A stretch of DNA of 64,000 bases from Clostridium porci. Lineage in GTDB: Bacteria; Bacillota; Clostridia; Lachnospirales; Lachnospiraceae. The DNA lies in the NCBI RefSeq assembly GCF_009696375.1, contig NZ_VUMD01000004.1, positions 62,001-126,000 on the forward strand, written 5' to 3'. Positions 37,469 through 46,942 of the stretch are shown here, piece by piece (position 1 is the stretch's first letter; each line of letters begins with the position of its first letter). The position numbers and the translations under genes were made by a program. The notes under the pieces were generated by a model. That model saw only the letters and a list, made by a program, of their open reading frames with translations. It did not search any database and was not told the origin of the DNA.

Positions 37469-38026
37469 ATGATGACAGAAATTTCCCTTCATGTACTGGA
37501 TATAGCTGAGAACTCCATAAGGGCAGGAGCGTCTGTCGTGTCCATTCTGGTGACGGCTGACGCCGCTCATGACAACCTGACGATTGTCATAGCAGATGAC
37601 GGCTGCGGAATGACTGCCGAACAGGCGGCCCACGTAACCGATCCTTTTTTTACCACCCGAACTACGAGAAGGGTAGGCCTGGGAGTTCCGTTTTTCAAGA
37701 TGGCTGCGGAATGCACCGGCGGAGGCTTCCGCCTTGAATCAGAGCACGGGAAGGGTACCACGGTTACAGCAGTCTTTGCATTGTCTCACATCAACCGGAT
37801 ACCTCTCGGAGATATGAACGTGACGATTCATAATCTGATCGTATATCATCCTGATACAGATTTTATCTATACATACACGTATAATAGAGCATCCTTTACC
37901 CTGGATACGCGAAAAATGCGGGAAATCATAGGAGCAATCCCCCTAAACAGCCCGGAAATATCCGCTTACATACTGGAATATCTGACAGAAAATCAAAGAG
38001 AAACTGATGGCGGCGCCCCAATTTGA
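37469..38026 (+). CDS. HATPase_c protein of hydrogenase operon
   Basis: 185 aa, ATG at 37469, 4 bases after the preceding stop. GHKL ATP-binding fold with the N box (ENSIRAGAS) and G1 box (DDGCGM), then GLGVPFFKMAAE and GKGTTV. There is no phospho-accepting His or sensor domain. Such genes are frequent in clostridial NADH-hydrogenase operons but their role is not known. Followed by the 96-bp tandem repeats. Confidence 0.85.
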   Translation: MMTEISLHVLDIAENSIRAGASVVSILVTADAAHDNLTIVIADDGCGMTAEQAAHVTDPFFTTRTTRRVGLGVPFFKMAAECTGGGFRLESEHGKGTTVTAVFALSHINRIPLGDMNVTIHNLIVYHPDTDFIYTYTYNRASFTLDTRKMREIIGAIPLNSPEISAYILEYLTENQRETDGGAPI

Positions 38027-38060
38027 AAGGGATGTGCCATCTGACGTGTATCACACGTAA

Positions 38061-38357
38061 GCTCATAACGAGCAACTGTACTAAGCGGTCATAAGACAAC
38101 CACTAAGTACCAGTTTCATGTTTCGCGCGTAAGAGACCAAAATACGGTCTCTAAGCGCTCATAACGAGCAACTGTACTAAGCGGTCATAAGACAACCGCT
38201 AAGTACCAGTTTCATGTTTCGCGCGTAAGAGACCAAAATACGGTCTCTAAGCGCTCATAACGAGCAACTGTACTAAGCGGTCATAAGACAACCGCTAAGT
38301 ACCAGTTTCATGTTTCGCGCACAAGAGACTCAAATTCGGTCTCTGAGCGCTCATAAC
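38061..38357 (+). repeat. Three 96-bp tandem repeats with paired hairpins
   Basis: Units at 38061-38156, 38157-38252 and 38253-38348, plus a 9-base fourth start. Units 1 and 2 differ by one base; unit 3 has several changes in its second half. Each unit can form a hairpin GTACTAAGCGGT / ACCGCTAAGTAC and a second one GCGC..AGAGACC / GGTCTCT..GCGC. They fill the gap between the ATPase and ferredoxin genes and contain no gene. Confidence 0.95.
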
Positions 38358-38374
38358 AAGGAGGATAATCGCAC

Positions 38375-38749
38375 ATGAAAACTCTTGCTGAATTACAGGC
38401 AATCAGAGAAAAAATGAAGAGTCAGGTTAACCTTCGCGCCGAAGACCACAGGCATACCCGAGTTGTAGTGGGAATGGCTACCTGCGGCATTGCCGCCGGC
38501 GCAAGACCTGTTCTGAATACACTGGCGCAGGAAATACAGAGACGAGGCCTGACTGATAAAATCACCGTAACCCAGACCGGCTGCATCGGTTTATGCCAGT
38601 ACGAGCCCATTGTCGAGGTTGCAGAGCCTGGCAAGGAAAAAGTTACTTATGTAAAAATGAATACCGGCAAAGCCCTTGAGGTCATAGAGCGTCATTTAAT
38701 AGGCGGCCATCCCGTTGAGGAGTATACCATGGGCGCTGCAAGGTCTTAA
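38375..38749 (+). CDS. [2Fe-2S] ferredoxin of hydrogenase operon
   Basis: 124 aa, ATG at 38375 after AAGGAGG. Thioredoxin-like ferredoxin with cysteines in MATCGIAAGA and TGCIGLCQYEP. Resembles the small Fd-like proteins between hydC- and hydB-type genes; probably an electron carrier or subunit of the complex. Confidence 0.9.
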   Translation: MKTLAELQAIREKMKSQVNLRAEDHRHTRVVVGMATCGIAAGARPVLNTLAQEIQRRGLTDKITVTQTGCIGLCQYEPIVEVAEPGKEKVTYVKMNTGKALEVIERHLIGGHPVEEYTMGAARS

Positions 38750-38767
38750 ATAAAGGAGGAAAATGCC

Positions 38768-40558
38768 ATGTATCGTTCACACGTATTAGTCTGCGGTGGT
38801 ACCGGTTGTACTTCCTCTGGAAGTCCAAAGATTATAGAAACCCTGCAGTATGAAATTAAAAAACAGGGACTGGAGGATGAAATAGCGGTGGTTGAGACAG
38901 GTTGTCACGGCCTCTGCGCTTTAGGACCCATTATGATTGTGTATCCGGAAGCTACCTTCTATTCCATGATACAGCCGGAAGATATCGCTGAGATCGTAGC
39001 CGAACACTTTTTAAAGGGCCGCGTGGTGACACGCCTTCTCTATCAGGAGACCGTAAGCCCCGGAGGCGGCATCAAGGCTTTATGCGATACCGCTTTTTAT
39101 AAGAAGCAGCACCGCATCGCCCTTCGCAACTGCGGCGTTATTAACCCTGAGAATATTGAGGAGTATATCGGCACAGGCGGCTACCAGGCCCTCGGTAAGG
39201 TCTTAACAGAAATGACGCCTGACCAGGTTATTCAGATCCTGCTGGATTCAGGTCTGAGGGGCCGTGGCGGCGCCGGCTTCCCAACCGGCTTAAAGTGGAA
39301 GCTTTGCAAGCAGAATGACGCAGACCAAAAGTATGTCTGTTGCAATGCCGACGAGGGAGATCCCGGAGCATTTATGGATCGTTCCGTATTGGAGGGAGAC
39401 CCTCATGCTCTTCTGGAGGCTATGGCGATTGCAGGCTATGCGATTGGCTCTAGCCAAGGCTACATTTATGTTCGCGCAGAGTACCCCATTGCCGTTGAGC
39501 GTCTGAGAATCGCTATCGATCAGGCCCGTGAGATGGAGCTTTTAGGAAAAGACATTTTCGGAACCGGCTTTGATTTTGATATTGACCTCCGTCTTGGAGC
39601 AGGAGCATTTGTCTGCGGTGAGGAAACTGCCCTTATGACCTCCATTGAGGGCAAGAGAGGCGAGCCAAGGCCAAGGCCTCCCTTCCCTGCCCAAAAAGGT
39701 CTGTTTGGAAAGCCAAGTATTCTAAACAACGTTGAGACTTACGCCAACATTCCTCAAATCATCTTAAATGGTCCTGAGTGGTTTGCCTCCATGGGTACTG
39801 AGAAATCCAAGGGAACCAAGGTATTCGCACTGGGCGGCAAGATTAACAATACCGGCTTGGTAGAGGTTCCTATGGGCACTACCCTCCGCACCGTTATCGA
39901 GGAGATTGGCGGGGGTATTCCAAACGGGAAAAAATTTAAGGCGGCGCAGACTGGCGGTCCCTCCGGCGGATGTATTCCTGCCCAGCATTTCGACATCCCC
40001 ATCGACTATGATAACCTGCTTTCCATCGGCTCCATGATGGGCTCTGGAGGCCTCATCGTAATGGATGAGGATGACTGTATGGTAGATATCGCGAAATTCT
40101 TTCTGGAGTTCACAGTGGAAGAATCCTGCGGCAAGTGTACAGCCTGCCGTATCGGTACAAAACGCATGCTGGAAATCCTGGAAAAAATCACCAAAGGCCA
40201 GGCTGAGCTTCAGGATCTTGAAAAGCTGGAAGATCTCTGCAACTACGTAAAAGCCAACTCCCTGTGCGGTCTGGGACAGACTGCGCCAAACCCTGTACTG
40301 TCCACCCTTCATTTCTTCCGCGATGAGTACGAAGCGCACATAAAGGAAAAACGCTGCCCTGCCGGTGTATGCAAGGCGCTTCTGTCTTATGTAATCGACC
40401 GTGACAAGTGCCGCGGATGTACATTATGCGCACGTACCTGTCCTGCCGGAGCTATCGTTGGAAGCGTTAAGAACCCCCACGTCATCGATCTTAACAAGTG
40501 TATCAAATGCGGCGCTTGTATGGAAAAGTGTAAATTCGGCGCAATCTACAAAAAATAA
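38768..40558 (+). CDS. NuoF-like flavoprotein subunit of bifurcating hydrogenase
   Basis: 596 aa, ATG at 38768 after AAAGGAGG. N-terminal [2Fe-2S] domain (CGGTGCTSSG), NADH site GRGGAGFPTGLKW, FMN site ADEGDPGAFMDR, [4Fe-4S] ESCGKCTACRIG, and two C-terminal [4Fe-4S] clusters (CRGCTLCARTCP, CIKCGACMEKC). This is HydB, which carries the flavin where electrons from H2, ferredoxin and NAD(H) are bifurcated. Confidence 0.95.
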   Translation: MYRSHVLVCGGTGCTSSGSPKIIETLQYEIKKQGLEDEIAVVETGCHGLCALGPIMIVYPEATFYSMIQPEDIAEIVAEHFLKGRVVTRLLYQETVSPGGGIKALCDTAFYKKQHRIALRNCGVINPENIEEYIGTGGYQALGKVLTEMTPDQVIQILLDSGLRGRGGAGFPTGLKWKLCKQNDADQKYVCCNADEGDPGAFMDRSVLEGDPHALLEAMAIAGYAIGSSQGYIYVRAEYPIAVERLRIAIDQAREMELLGKDIFGTGFDFDIDLRLGAGAFVCGEETALMTSIEGKRGEPRPRPPFPAQKGLFGKPSILNNVETYANIPQIILNGPEWFASMGTEKSKGTKVFALGGKINNTGLVEVPMGTTLRTVIEEIGGGIPNGKKFKAAQTGGPSGGCIPAQHFDIPIDYDNLLSIGSMMGSGGLIVMDEDDCMVDIAKFFLEFTVEESCGKCTACRIGTKRMLEILEKITKGQAELQDLEKLEDLCNYVKANSLCGLGQTAPNPVLSTLHFFRDEYEAHIKEKRCPAGVCKALLSYVIDRDKCRGCTLCARTCPAGAIVGSVKNPHVIDLNKCIKCGACMEKCKFGAIYKK

Positions 40559-40575
40559 GGGAGGGAGAATAGACA

Positions 40576-42321
40576 ATGGAGACAATTAATCTTAAAATAA
40601 ACGGCATTGCAGTTACCGCTCCCAAAGGTTCCACGATCCTGGAAGCAGCTAGACTGGCCCATATTGAAATTCCTACGCTGTGCTTTTTAAAGGAAATCAA
40701 CGAAATCGGCGCCTGCCGTATCTGTATCGTAGAATTAAAAAACGGTAAACTGGTAACTTCCTGTGTTTTTCCAGCAGAGGAGGGCATGGAGGTATTTACC
40801 AACACCCCAAAGGTTTTGGATTCCAGAAAGAAAACAATTCAGCTTTTATTGTCCAACCATAACCGTTCCTGCTTATCCTGTGTCCGCAGCGGACATTGCG
40901 AGCTTCAGGAGCTGGCTTATGAGCTTGGCGTTGACGATGAAGAATATTACGACGGTGAAAAGACCCCCTCAGAAATCGACTACTCTGCCGCCCATATGAT
41001 TCGCGATAACAGCAAATGCGTCCTCTGCCGCCGCTGTGTGGCTGTCTGTGAAAATGTACAGAGCATTGGTGTTATCGGCGCAAACCACCGCGGCTTTGCA
41101 ACAGACATAGGCTCCGCATTTGAGATGGGTCTGGGAGAAACCTCCTGTGTATCCTGCGGACAATGTATTGCCGTATGTCCTACCGGTGCATTAACAGAAA
41201 AGGATTACACGGACGACGTTTTTGCAGCCCTTGCAGATCCGGCCAAGCATGTAATCGTACAGACTGCTCCTGCCGTACGTGCAGCTCTGGGAGAAGCCTT
41301 TGGCCTGCCTATCGGCACCGATGTGGAAGGCAAGATGGCGGCAGCTCTGCGCCGTCTGGGCTTTGACAAGGTTTTCGATACCAATTTCTCCGCTGACTTA
41401 ACCATCATGGAGGAAGCCCACGAGTTCGTTGAGCGTGTAAAAAATGGCGGCGTGCTGCCTATGATTACTTCCTGTTCACCTGGATGGGTTAAATACTGCG
41501 AGCACTACTTCCCTGATATGACGGAGAACCTGTCCTCCTGCAAGTCTCCTCAGCAGATGTTTGGCGCAATCGCCAAATCCTACTACGCAAAAAAGGCAGG
41601 CATTGATCCTAAAAATATTGTCAGTGTAAGCGTAATGCCTTGTACAGCCAAAAAGTTCGAGATTGGCCGTGATGACCAGGATGCCAACGGCGTACCTGAC
41701 GTGGATATTTCCATCACTACCAGAGAGCTGGCCCGCATGATTAAGAAAGCTGGTATCCGTTTCTTAAATCTTCCGGAAGAGCCGTTTGACGAGCCTCTGG
41801 GCCTTAGTACAGGCGCAGGCGTTATTTTCGGCGCTACGGGCGGCGTTATGGAAGCGGCCTTGAGAACCGCTGTGGAGACATTGACCGGCGAGGAGCTTCC
41901 TAAGCTGGACTTTGAGGATGTTCGCGGCATTCAGGGCATCAAGGAGGCTACCTACAATGTGGCAGGTATGGATGTGAAGGTTGCGGTAGCATCTGGTCTA
42001 GGAAATGCCAAGAAATTGCTGGAAAAGGTGAAGTCAGGAGAAGCCAGCTATCACTTCATCGAAATCATGGGCTGCCCCGGCGGCTGTGTTAACGGGGGCG
42101 GACAGCCTCAACAGCCTGGGCATGTGCGCAATACCACAGATATCCGCAGCCTGCGCGCAAAGGTATTATACGAGATTGATTCCAGCAATCCCATCCGCAA
42201 GTCCCACGAGAATCCCGCAATCAAGGAGCTCTATGCATCCTTCCTGGGAGCGCCCGGAAGCCAGAAGGCTCATCACCTGCTTCATACCACATATGTAAAG
42301 AGATCCATTAACCAGCATTAA
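40576..42321 (+). CDS. hydA: [FeFe] hydrogenase catalytic subunit, group A
   Basis: 581 aa, ATG at 40576 after GGGAGG. N-terminal [2Fe-2S] and His-Cys cluster (HCELQ), two [4Fe-4S] motifs, then the H-cluster site with cysteines C300 (TSCSPGW), C356 (MPCTAKK), C500 and C504 (GCPGGC). The C-terminal small-subunit-like tail is present. Catalyses reversible H2 formation in the cytoplasm. The order hydC-like, Fd, hydB, hydA identifies the trimeric bifurcating type. Confidence 0.96.
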   Translation: METINLKINGIAVTAPKGSTILEAARLAHIEIPTLCFLKEINEIGACRICIVELKNGKLVTSCVFPAEEGMEVFTNTPKVLDSRKKTIQLLLSNHNRSCLSCVRSGHCELQELAYELGVDDEEYYDGEKTPSEIDYSAAHMIRDNSKCVLCRRCVAVCENVQSIGVIGANHRGFATDIGSAFEMGLGETSCVSCGQCIAVCPTGALTEKDYTDDVFAALADPAKHVIVQTAPAVRAALGEAFGLPIGTDVEGKMAAALRRLGFDKVFDTNFSADLTIMEEAHEFVERVKNGGVLPMITSCSPGWVKYCEHYFPDMTENLSSCKSPQQMFGAIAKSYYAKKAGIDPKNIVSVSVMPCTAKKFEIGRDDQDANGVPDVDISITTRELARMIKKAGIRFLNLPEEPFDEPLGLSTGAGVIFGATGGVMEAALRTAVETLTGEELPKLDFEDVRGIQGIKEATYNVAGMDVKVAVASGLGNAKKLLEKVKSGEASYHFIEIMGCPGGCVNGGGQPQQPGHVRNTTDIRSLRAKVLYEIDSSNPIRKSHENPAIKELYASFLGAPGSQKAHHLLHTTYVKRSINQH

Positions 42322-42427
42322 TGGTCCGTGATCCTTAGAGGAGAGGGTTCTAAGTGGCTTTTACAGCTACCGGAACCGTGGTACCCAAATTGTAAAGATA
42401 CAGTTTGAGACCCTTTCTCAGAAAAAT

Positions 42428-42482
42428 AAAACCGCTGCAACTTCCATCCTAAGCGGGGATGAAAATTGCAGCGGTTTTTCTA
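42428..42482 (+). terminator. Terminator of hydrogenase operon
   Basis: AAACCGCTGCAA and TTGCAGCGGTTT are perfect arms about 25 bases apart, followed by TTTC. A strong hairpin, active also for the convergent cotH-like gene. Confidence 0.85.
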
Positions 42483-42489
42483 TTGCCCG

Positions 42490-44226
42490 TTAATGCTTAT
42501 ACAGCTTCGCAATGATTAAACCAGCGCCAAGAATCAGTACAGATATGGAGAGCCATATCCAGTTGGCGCTGCTTGAAGCGTTATTACCCATACCGTTCAC
42601 ATTGAAATTTAAATCGCCGCTGGGCATCTGCCAGGGATCGAAGCCTTCCTTCATTTCAGGCATTCCTTCTGATACAGATATTCCCTGATTGTTCAATCCA
42701 GAAGATGCATTTGCATCTGTATCGGGCCTTGTGTTTTTTTCAGTATCTTCGGAAGTTGTACCGCCCGGCGATCCACGACCACCAAAGCCAACTTTGCTTC
42801 CACCCATGTCCGGCATACCTCCGTCACCAAAGCCGCCACCCCTTCCCATGGAACCCATGTCGGACAAGGTAAGGCCGGAAGCATCTACATAGCTCACAGC
42901 GCTTGTGGTTTCACCGTTTGCAAGCTGCATGGAAATGCTTTCAGAACGCATGCTGCAGAACTGACGCATGGTTTCAACACCTGCTTCAAATTTTTCGTAG
43001 GTATAAAACGCTGTAGGGTCTTTTTCTACATAGGATTGGATCAGACTGTAGGCGTTGTCGATGATGCCGCCAATATCCACCGTGTTCAAAAATTCTGCAA
43101 AATACTTATGATACAGCTCAGTATAGGTTTCATCAGACAGAATCCAGTTCCACATGGGACGGTCTTCACCAGAGCCACCGGACACGGGAGAATCAATGGG
43201 TTCGTTGACCGTGCTCTGCGCATTTCCACCTTGGAAAGTACCAAATGCCAGATTGTAGTCCCACGGTATCATTGCCATCTGTCCGTTTTCTTCGTACAGA
43301 TAGTAGTTGTGAATCATAGAGCCGGTGTAGCTGTCTCTGTTGCAGACATAGTTGTGAACAACGAAATAACGGATAACCTGCTCAATATCCACCACAGATT
43401 CGATCTGTTCACTGTTTGACAATTTTCTCAGAGATTCAATGAGCCGTGTCTGATCGGCCGTAGTAATACCGGTCTTGGCATTGTTCCAGATGTTAGTGTA
43501 GCTGCCGGCATTATCATCGACATACTGCAGCTTCACATCAGAAGATCCCTCACGCTTCATAAAATCATTCAGTTTGAAATCTTTTCCGTTTCCTCGACCA
43601 CCGCCAAAGCTCATGCTGTCTGGCTTGTACAGTTCACCGCAATTTGAGCCGTAATTCCGTTCAAGGAAACTGTCTTCCACGCCTTCTACTGCCAGATACA
43701 GCCCCCAATCCTCTCCATTGACGGTGATATACACGAAGCTGCATAGGGGAGCTGTCACACTAAATTCCTTCATCATGGTGTAGGTCAGATAGTCCTTCAT
43801 CATGGTGGAATCCTGAATCAGATTGTTTAAGCTCAGTTTATCAAGACCGTGATAGGTAATGGAACTGTCGTAGTGATCGAACTCCACCTTGAAGCTATAG
43901 CGGTTGCTGTTCATGGTAGAAACCGTGGAAAGAGATGTATTTCCTTTCCCACGAATGCCCACGTTCTTATAGGCTTCTCCGTCAATCACCACAGCAGCTG
44001 TATAGTATTCTTCGCTCGTAGCATTGTCAATAAATTTGTCCCAATCGTTCATGACAATATCAATGGTATGCACCCAGGTATTGTCGAACAAACGGTTTTC
44101 ATATCCCATGGTATGCTCCATAGCCTCAAGACCAAGGGCGCCGCCATTCATAAACAGAATGGTAATGACCAATAGTAAGGCTGTGACTGTCCATGCAATT
44201 TTGTCCAAATGTTTACTTACCACCAT
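42490..44226 (-). CDS. CotH-family protein, membrane-anchored
   Basis: 578 aa from ATG 44226; ATG 44250 overlaps the upstream gene and is also possible. Signal/anchor helix at about 10-30 and a C-terminal helix (IWLSISVLILGAGLII) with a short basic tail. The CotH domain has NRDSYTGSMIHNYYLY and the atypical-kinase site IPWDYNLAFG. CotH proteins phosphorylate secreted proteins, for example spore coat proteins. A Gly/Met-rich low-complexity stretch precedes the last helix. It forms an operon with DUF4956 and VTC-domain genes. Confidence 0.88.
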   Translation of the reverse strand: MVVSKHLDKIAWTVTALLLVITILFMNGGALGLEAMEHTMGYENRLFDNTWVHTIDIVMNDWDKFIDNATSEEYYTAAVVIDGEAYKNVGIRGKGNTSLSTVSTMNSNRYSFKVEFDHYDSSITYHGLDKLSLNNLIQDSTMMKDYLTYTMMKEFSVTAPLCSFVYITVNGEDWGLYLAVEGVEDSFLERNYGSNCGELYKPDSMSFGGGRGNGKDFKLNDFMKREGSSDVKLQYVDDNAGSYTNIWNNAKTGITTADQTRLIESLRKLSNSEQIESVVDIEQVIRYFVVHNYVCNRDSYTGSMIHNYYLYEENGQMAMIPWDYNLAFGTFQGGNAQSTVNEPIDSPVSGGSGEDRPMWNWILSDETYTELYHKYFAEFLNTVDIGGIIDNAYSLIQSYVEKDPTAFYTYEKFEAGVETMRQFCSMRSESISMQLANGETTSAVSYVDASGLTLSDMGSMGRGGGFGDGGMPDMGGSKVGFGGRGSPGGTTSEDTEKNTRPDTDANASSGLNNQGISVSEGMPEMKEGFDPWQMPSGDLNFNVNGMGNNASSSANWIWLSISVLILGAGLIIAKLYKH

Positions 44227-44230
44227 TGCC

Positions 44231-44902
44231 TTACCCCATGTAATCGCCATTATAGGAGACGATTACTGCGCTGTTCACACCGGGCATTTCGGAGAGAAGA
44301 TTGATAAAATCGGTATCGCCCTCCTTCAGACGGACTTCAATGTTCATTTCAATCGCACCCTTTACAGCAGATTTGCTTTTGACCGTGGTGCGGGTTACAT
44401 TCTTTGCAAGAAATTCCTTGGCTTTCACTTCCGCATCATGATTTACGCAGTTTAGCACGACCATGTAAGGATGGGTATAGGATTTCTGATTGACAAATAC
44501 CAGCAAAATCAGACCGATGCAGACGCTGCCGATGATTACCAGAGGGATCATGCCTGCTGCAAGGATAATACCTGCACCGATCGCCCAAAACAAAAAGGCA
44601 ATATCCAGAGGATCTTTGATGGCAGTACGGAAACGAACAATAGAGAGCGCACCGACCATACCGAGAGACAGAACTACATTAGAGGTTACTGCGAGAATAA
44701 CGATGGATGTAATCATAGTCAGAGCAACGAGCGTTGTGCCAAAACCTGCGGAATACATCACACCACGGTAGGTTTTCTTATAGACGAGGAAGATAAACAG
44801 ACCAATGCCAAAGGACAGCACAATGGTCAACAGCATATCAAAAATTCTGATAGAAGATACATTTTCCAGAAAACTGGACTTGAAAATATCGTTGAAAGTC
44901 AT
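44231..44902 (-). CDS. DUF4956 membrane protein
   Basis: 223 aa, ATG at 44902 after AAAGGAG. Four membrane helices in the first 130 residues and a C-terminal soluble domain. The loop VGALSIVRFRTAIKDPLDIAFLF is typical of DUF4956. The family is found beside VTC-domain proteins and may form a membrane part of a polyphosphate-related complex; not proven. Confidence 0.85.
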   Translation of the reverse strand: MTFNDIFKSSFLENVSSIRIFDMLLTIVLSFGIGLFIFLVYKKTYRGVMYSAGFGTTLVALTMITSIVILAVTSNVVLSLGMVGALSIVRFRTAIKDPLDIAFLFWAIGAGIILAAGMIPLVIIGSVCIGLILLVFVNQKSYTHPYMVVLNCVNHDAEVKAKEFLAKNVTRTTVKSKSAVKGAIEMNIEVRLKEGDTDFINLLSEMPGVNSAVIVSYNGDYMG

Positions 44903-44934
44903 GATTACTCCTTTATAGTTGTTAGAATTGTTTC

Positions 44935-45606
44935 TTAATCGTACATACGGCAAGCGGCATATTTAGAAAAAGCCGCACTGTGCCTGCCGTCAAGCTGTAT
45001 CACATCCCGAATCACATCGGGAAGATAGTTGTCCCACTTCACTTCGAGGATACAGGGAGAATCCGTGATGGGGACAGTCACACAATCCGGATTCAGAAAA
45101 TCCGTGCAGCTCATGCCCGTGCGAATATTATAATCCAACGTCACGCGAACGTTGCCGGGAGCGAGCACAAAAGGCTCACGGATATAATCCACAATGACTT
45201 TGGCTTTTAGTCCTTCGCTTTTGATGCGGGTATAAAAGCCGAGAATCACTTCATCCGTACTTTCAGCCATCCAACTGACATCCCCTCTGGAAATCGCCTG
45301 TGCCTGTTCCGATGTCAAATTGGCAAAGTCCTTATAACCAAGTCCTCCGTGTTTGAACTTCCGCTCCAAATGGATACTAGAATGATCGTTGTTATACAAG
45401 CGAATGCGGTATTTTTCACGGATATTCACGCCGTTCAGCTTCTCTCTGAGAGCTTTATCGTCAAGATTGTCAAAATATAAACTGCGTATTTCATATTGTC
45501 CGTTTACAGCATGTCTGTCCGGTTTCATCACGGCTCGTAATCTCTGCCGCAGGATCAGCATATCGTGATTGCTGATTTCATGCTTAACCTCATGTCTGAA
45601 TTGCAA
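44935..45606 (-). CDS. VTC-domain polyphosphate polymerase-like protein
   Basis: 223 aa, ATG at 45606 after AAAGGAGGAG. CYTH/VTC tunnel fold with FRHEVKHEI, REKYRIRLYN, IHLERKFKH and the Glu in ILEVKWDNYLP, which would bind Mg and triphosphate. The yeast Vtc4 homologue makes polyphosphate from ATP. First gene of the VTC-DUF4956-CotH operon. Confidence 0.88.
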   Translation of the reverse strand: MQFRHEVKHEISNHDMLILRQRLRAVMKPDRHAVNGQYEIRSLYFDNLDDKALREKLNGVNIREKYRIRLYNNDHSSIHLERKFKHGGLGYKDFANLTSEQAQAISRGDVSWMAESTDEVILGFYTRIKSEGLKAKVIVDYIREPFVLAPGNVRVTLDYNIRTGMSCTDFLNPDCVTVPITDSPCILEVKWDNYLPDVIRDVIQLDGRHSAAFSKYAACRMYD

Positions 45607-45666
45607 ACAGCACTCCTCCTTTCTATGCCAATATTATAAAAAACGAACCTATGATTTGCATAAGAA

Positions 45667-45702
45667 AAACCTTCCCATGTGTGAAGAAACACGGGAAGGT
45701 TT
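45667..45702 (-). terminator. Terminator after the two-component pair
   Basis: AAACCTTCCC and GGGAAGGTTT are perfect arms; on the minus strand TTTTTCTTA follows. It separates the sensor kinase gene from the VTC operon. Confidence 0.8.
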
Positions 45703-45721
45703 GTGAACATTTATTGAATTC

Positions 45722-46942
45722 TCAAAATCTGGCGGTGAAACGGATACTTCCGGCAGAAGGGTATCCCGCTGTCAGCTTTCCACCAAAATTCTCACAGATA
45801 GCACGGGCAGCGGACAGCCCGATTCCATAGCCAGAGGACTCCTTACTCTGTGTTCGTGCGGCGTCTCCACGGTAAAACCGTTCAAACAATCGCTCCGGAT
45901 CTGGCTCAAAGGATGGATCGCAGGTGTTTTCTTCGATGATTTGAGTATGTCTGCCGTTTCTTGTCAGCGACAAATGAATATACCCATGATCGGGAGTATA
46001 CTTCAGAGCGTTATCAAGCAGAATCGTCAGCATTTGACGAAAACTATCTCTATTGGTCTGTATGGTAATATCCGGCTCGATCTGCATATTGAAATGAAGA
46101 TTTCGCGCCTGCGCATCCTCTTGATAAACGGGCAATAGCTCATTTGTAAGATCACTGATGTTTACCGATTCCGTTGGCAGAGGGATTTCCTCATCCAGCT
46201 TGGCAAGGGTCAGCAGATTTGACATCAGCACATTCAGCCGTTTAGTCTGTGCACGGATATGCACATTGTACTTATTCTCTCCGTGGATGAGTGCCATCGT
46301 GTCGTTATTCGATTGAATAATCGCCAGCGGTGTTTTCATCTCGTGTCCGGCATTGGTGATGAACTGCTTTTGCTTTTCCATACCTGTAAGCACAGGGCGA
46401 ATCACCTTGCCCGAAAGCAGGATAACAATAATCAGTAGAATCAGCCAGCAAAGCGCTGATATCGCTCCCGAAGCAAACAAGACCCTATAGAAACTCTCGC
46501 TCTGCCCCGATGTATCAATAAAGAAAGTGAGCCGATTAGCTCCCATCTGTTTAACCGCAAATTTGTAGCCCTCCATTCTTCCAAATTCTTTTCCAGACTC
46601 CCAAACTGTCAAGGCATAACTTTTAGCCGTCTCATAATCTATCGAGGATATTTGATCGGTATTCACATCCATGATATTGCCATTCGCATCACTTCGGACA
46701 ATAAAGAATCGTGAAGAACGCATTCTGTCCATATCCAGCGGGTGTGAAAACGGTGGGGGACGGTTAAAATCCATTTTATGAAATGCACCGCCGGAGTCTA
46801 CAAGTATATCAAGTACCGTATCGGACTGACGCTCCAGCATTATCCAGTTCAGTCCGTTAATTGCAAGTACAATGAATATCAAAAGACAGGTAACTGCCGC
46901 CATGGTGAAGATAATAAATCGTCTTTTTAATGTCTTCGTCAT
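45722..46942 (-). CDS. Two-component sensor histidine kinase
   Basis: 406 aa, ATG at 46942, overlapping the regulator stop by 4 bases. Two membrane helices (about 10-30 and 155-180) flank a 125-residue extracytoplasmic domain. H box NAGHEMKTPLAI, then N box and G box YGIGLSAARAI. The signal is unknown; the neighbouring VTC/CotH operon is a possible target. Confidence 0.92.
   Translation of the reverse strand: MTKTLKRRFIIFTMAAVTCLLIFIVLAINGLNWIMLERQSDTVLDILVDSGGAFHKMDFNRPPPFSHPLDMDRMRSSRFFIVRSDANGNIMDVNTDQISSIDYETAKSYALTVWESGKEFGRMEGYKFAVKQMGANRLTFFIDTSGQSESFYRVLFASGAISALCWLILLIIVILLSGKVIRPVLTGMEKQKQFITNAGHEMKTPLAIIQSNNDTMALIHGENKYNVHIRAQTKRLNVLMSNLLTLAKLDEEIPLPTESVNISDLTNELLPVYQEDAQARNLHFNMQIEPDITIQTNRDSFRQMLTILLDNALKYTPDHGYIHLSLTRNGRHTQIIEENTCDPSFEPDPERLFERFYRGDAARTQSKESSGYGIGLSAARAICENFGGKLTAGYPSAGSIRFTARF

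Noticed and set aside
38061-38357. CRISPR array
   Set aside because: The 96-bp units are contiguous with no unique spacers and no cas genes nearby.
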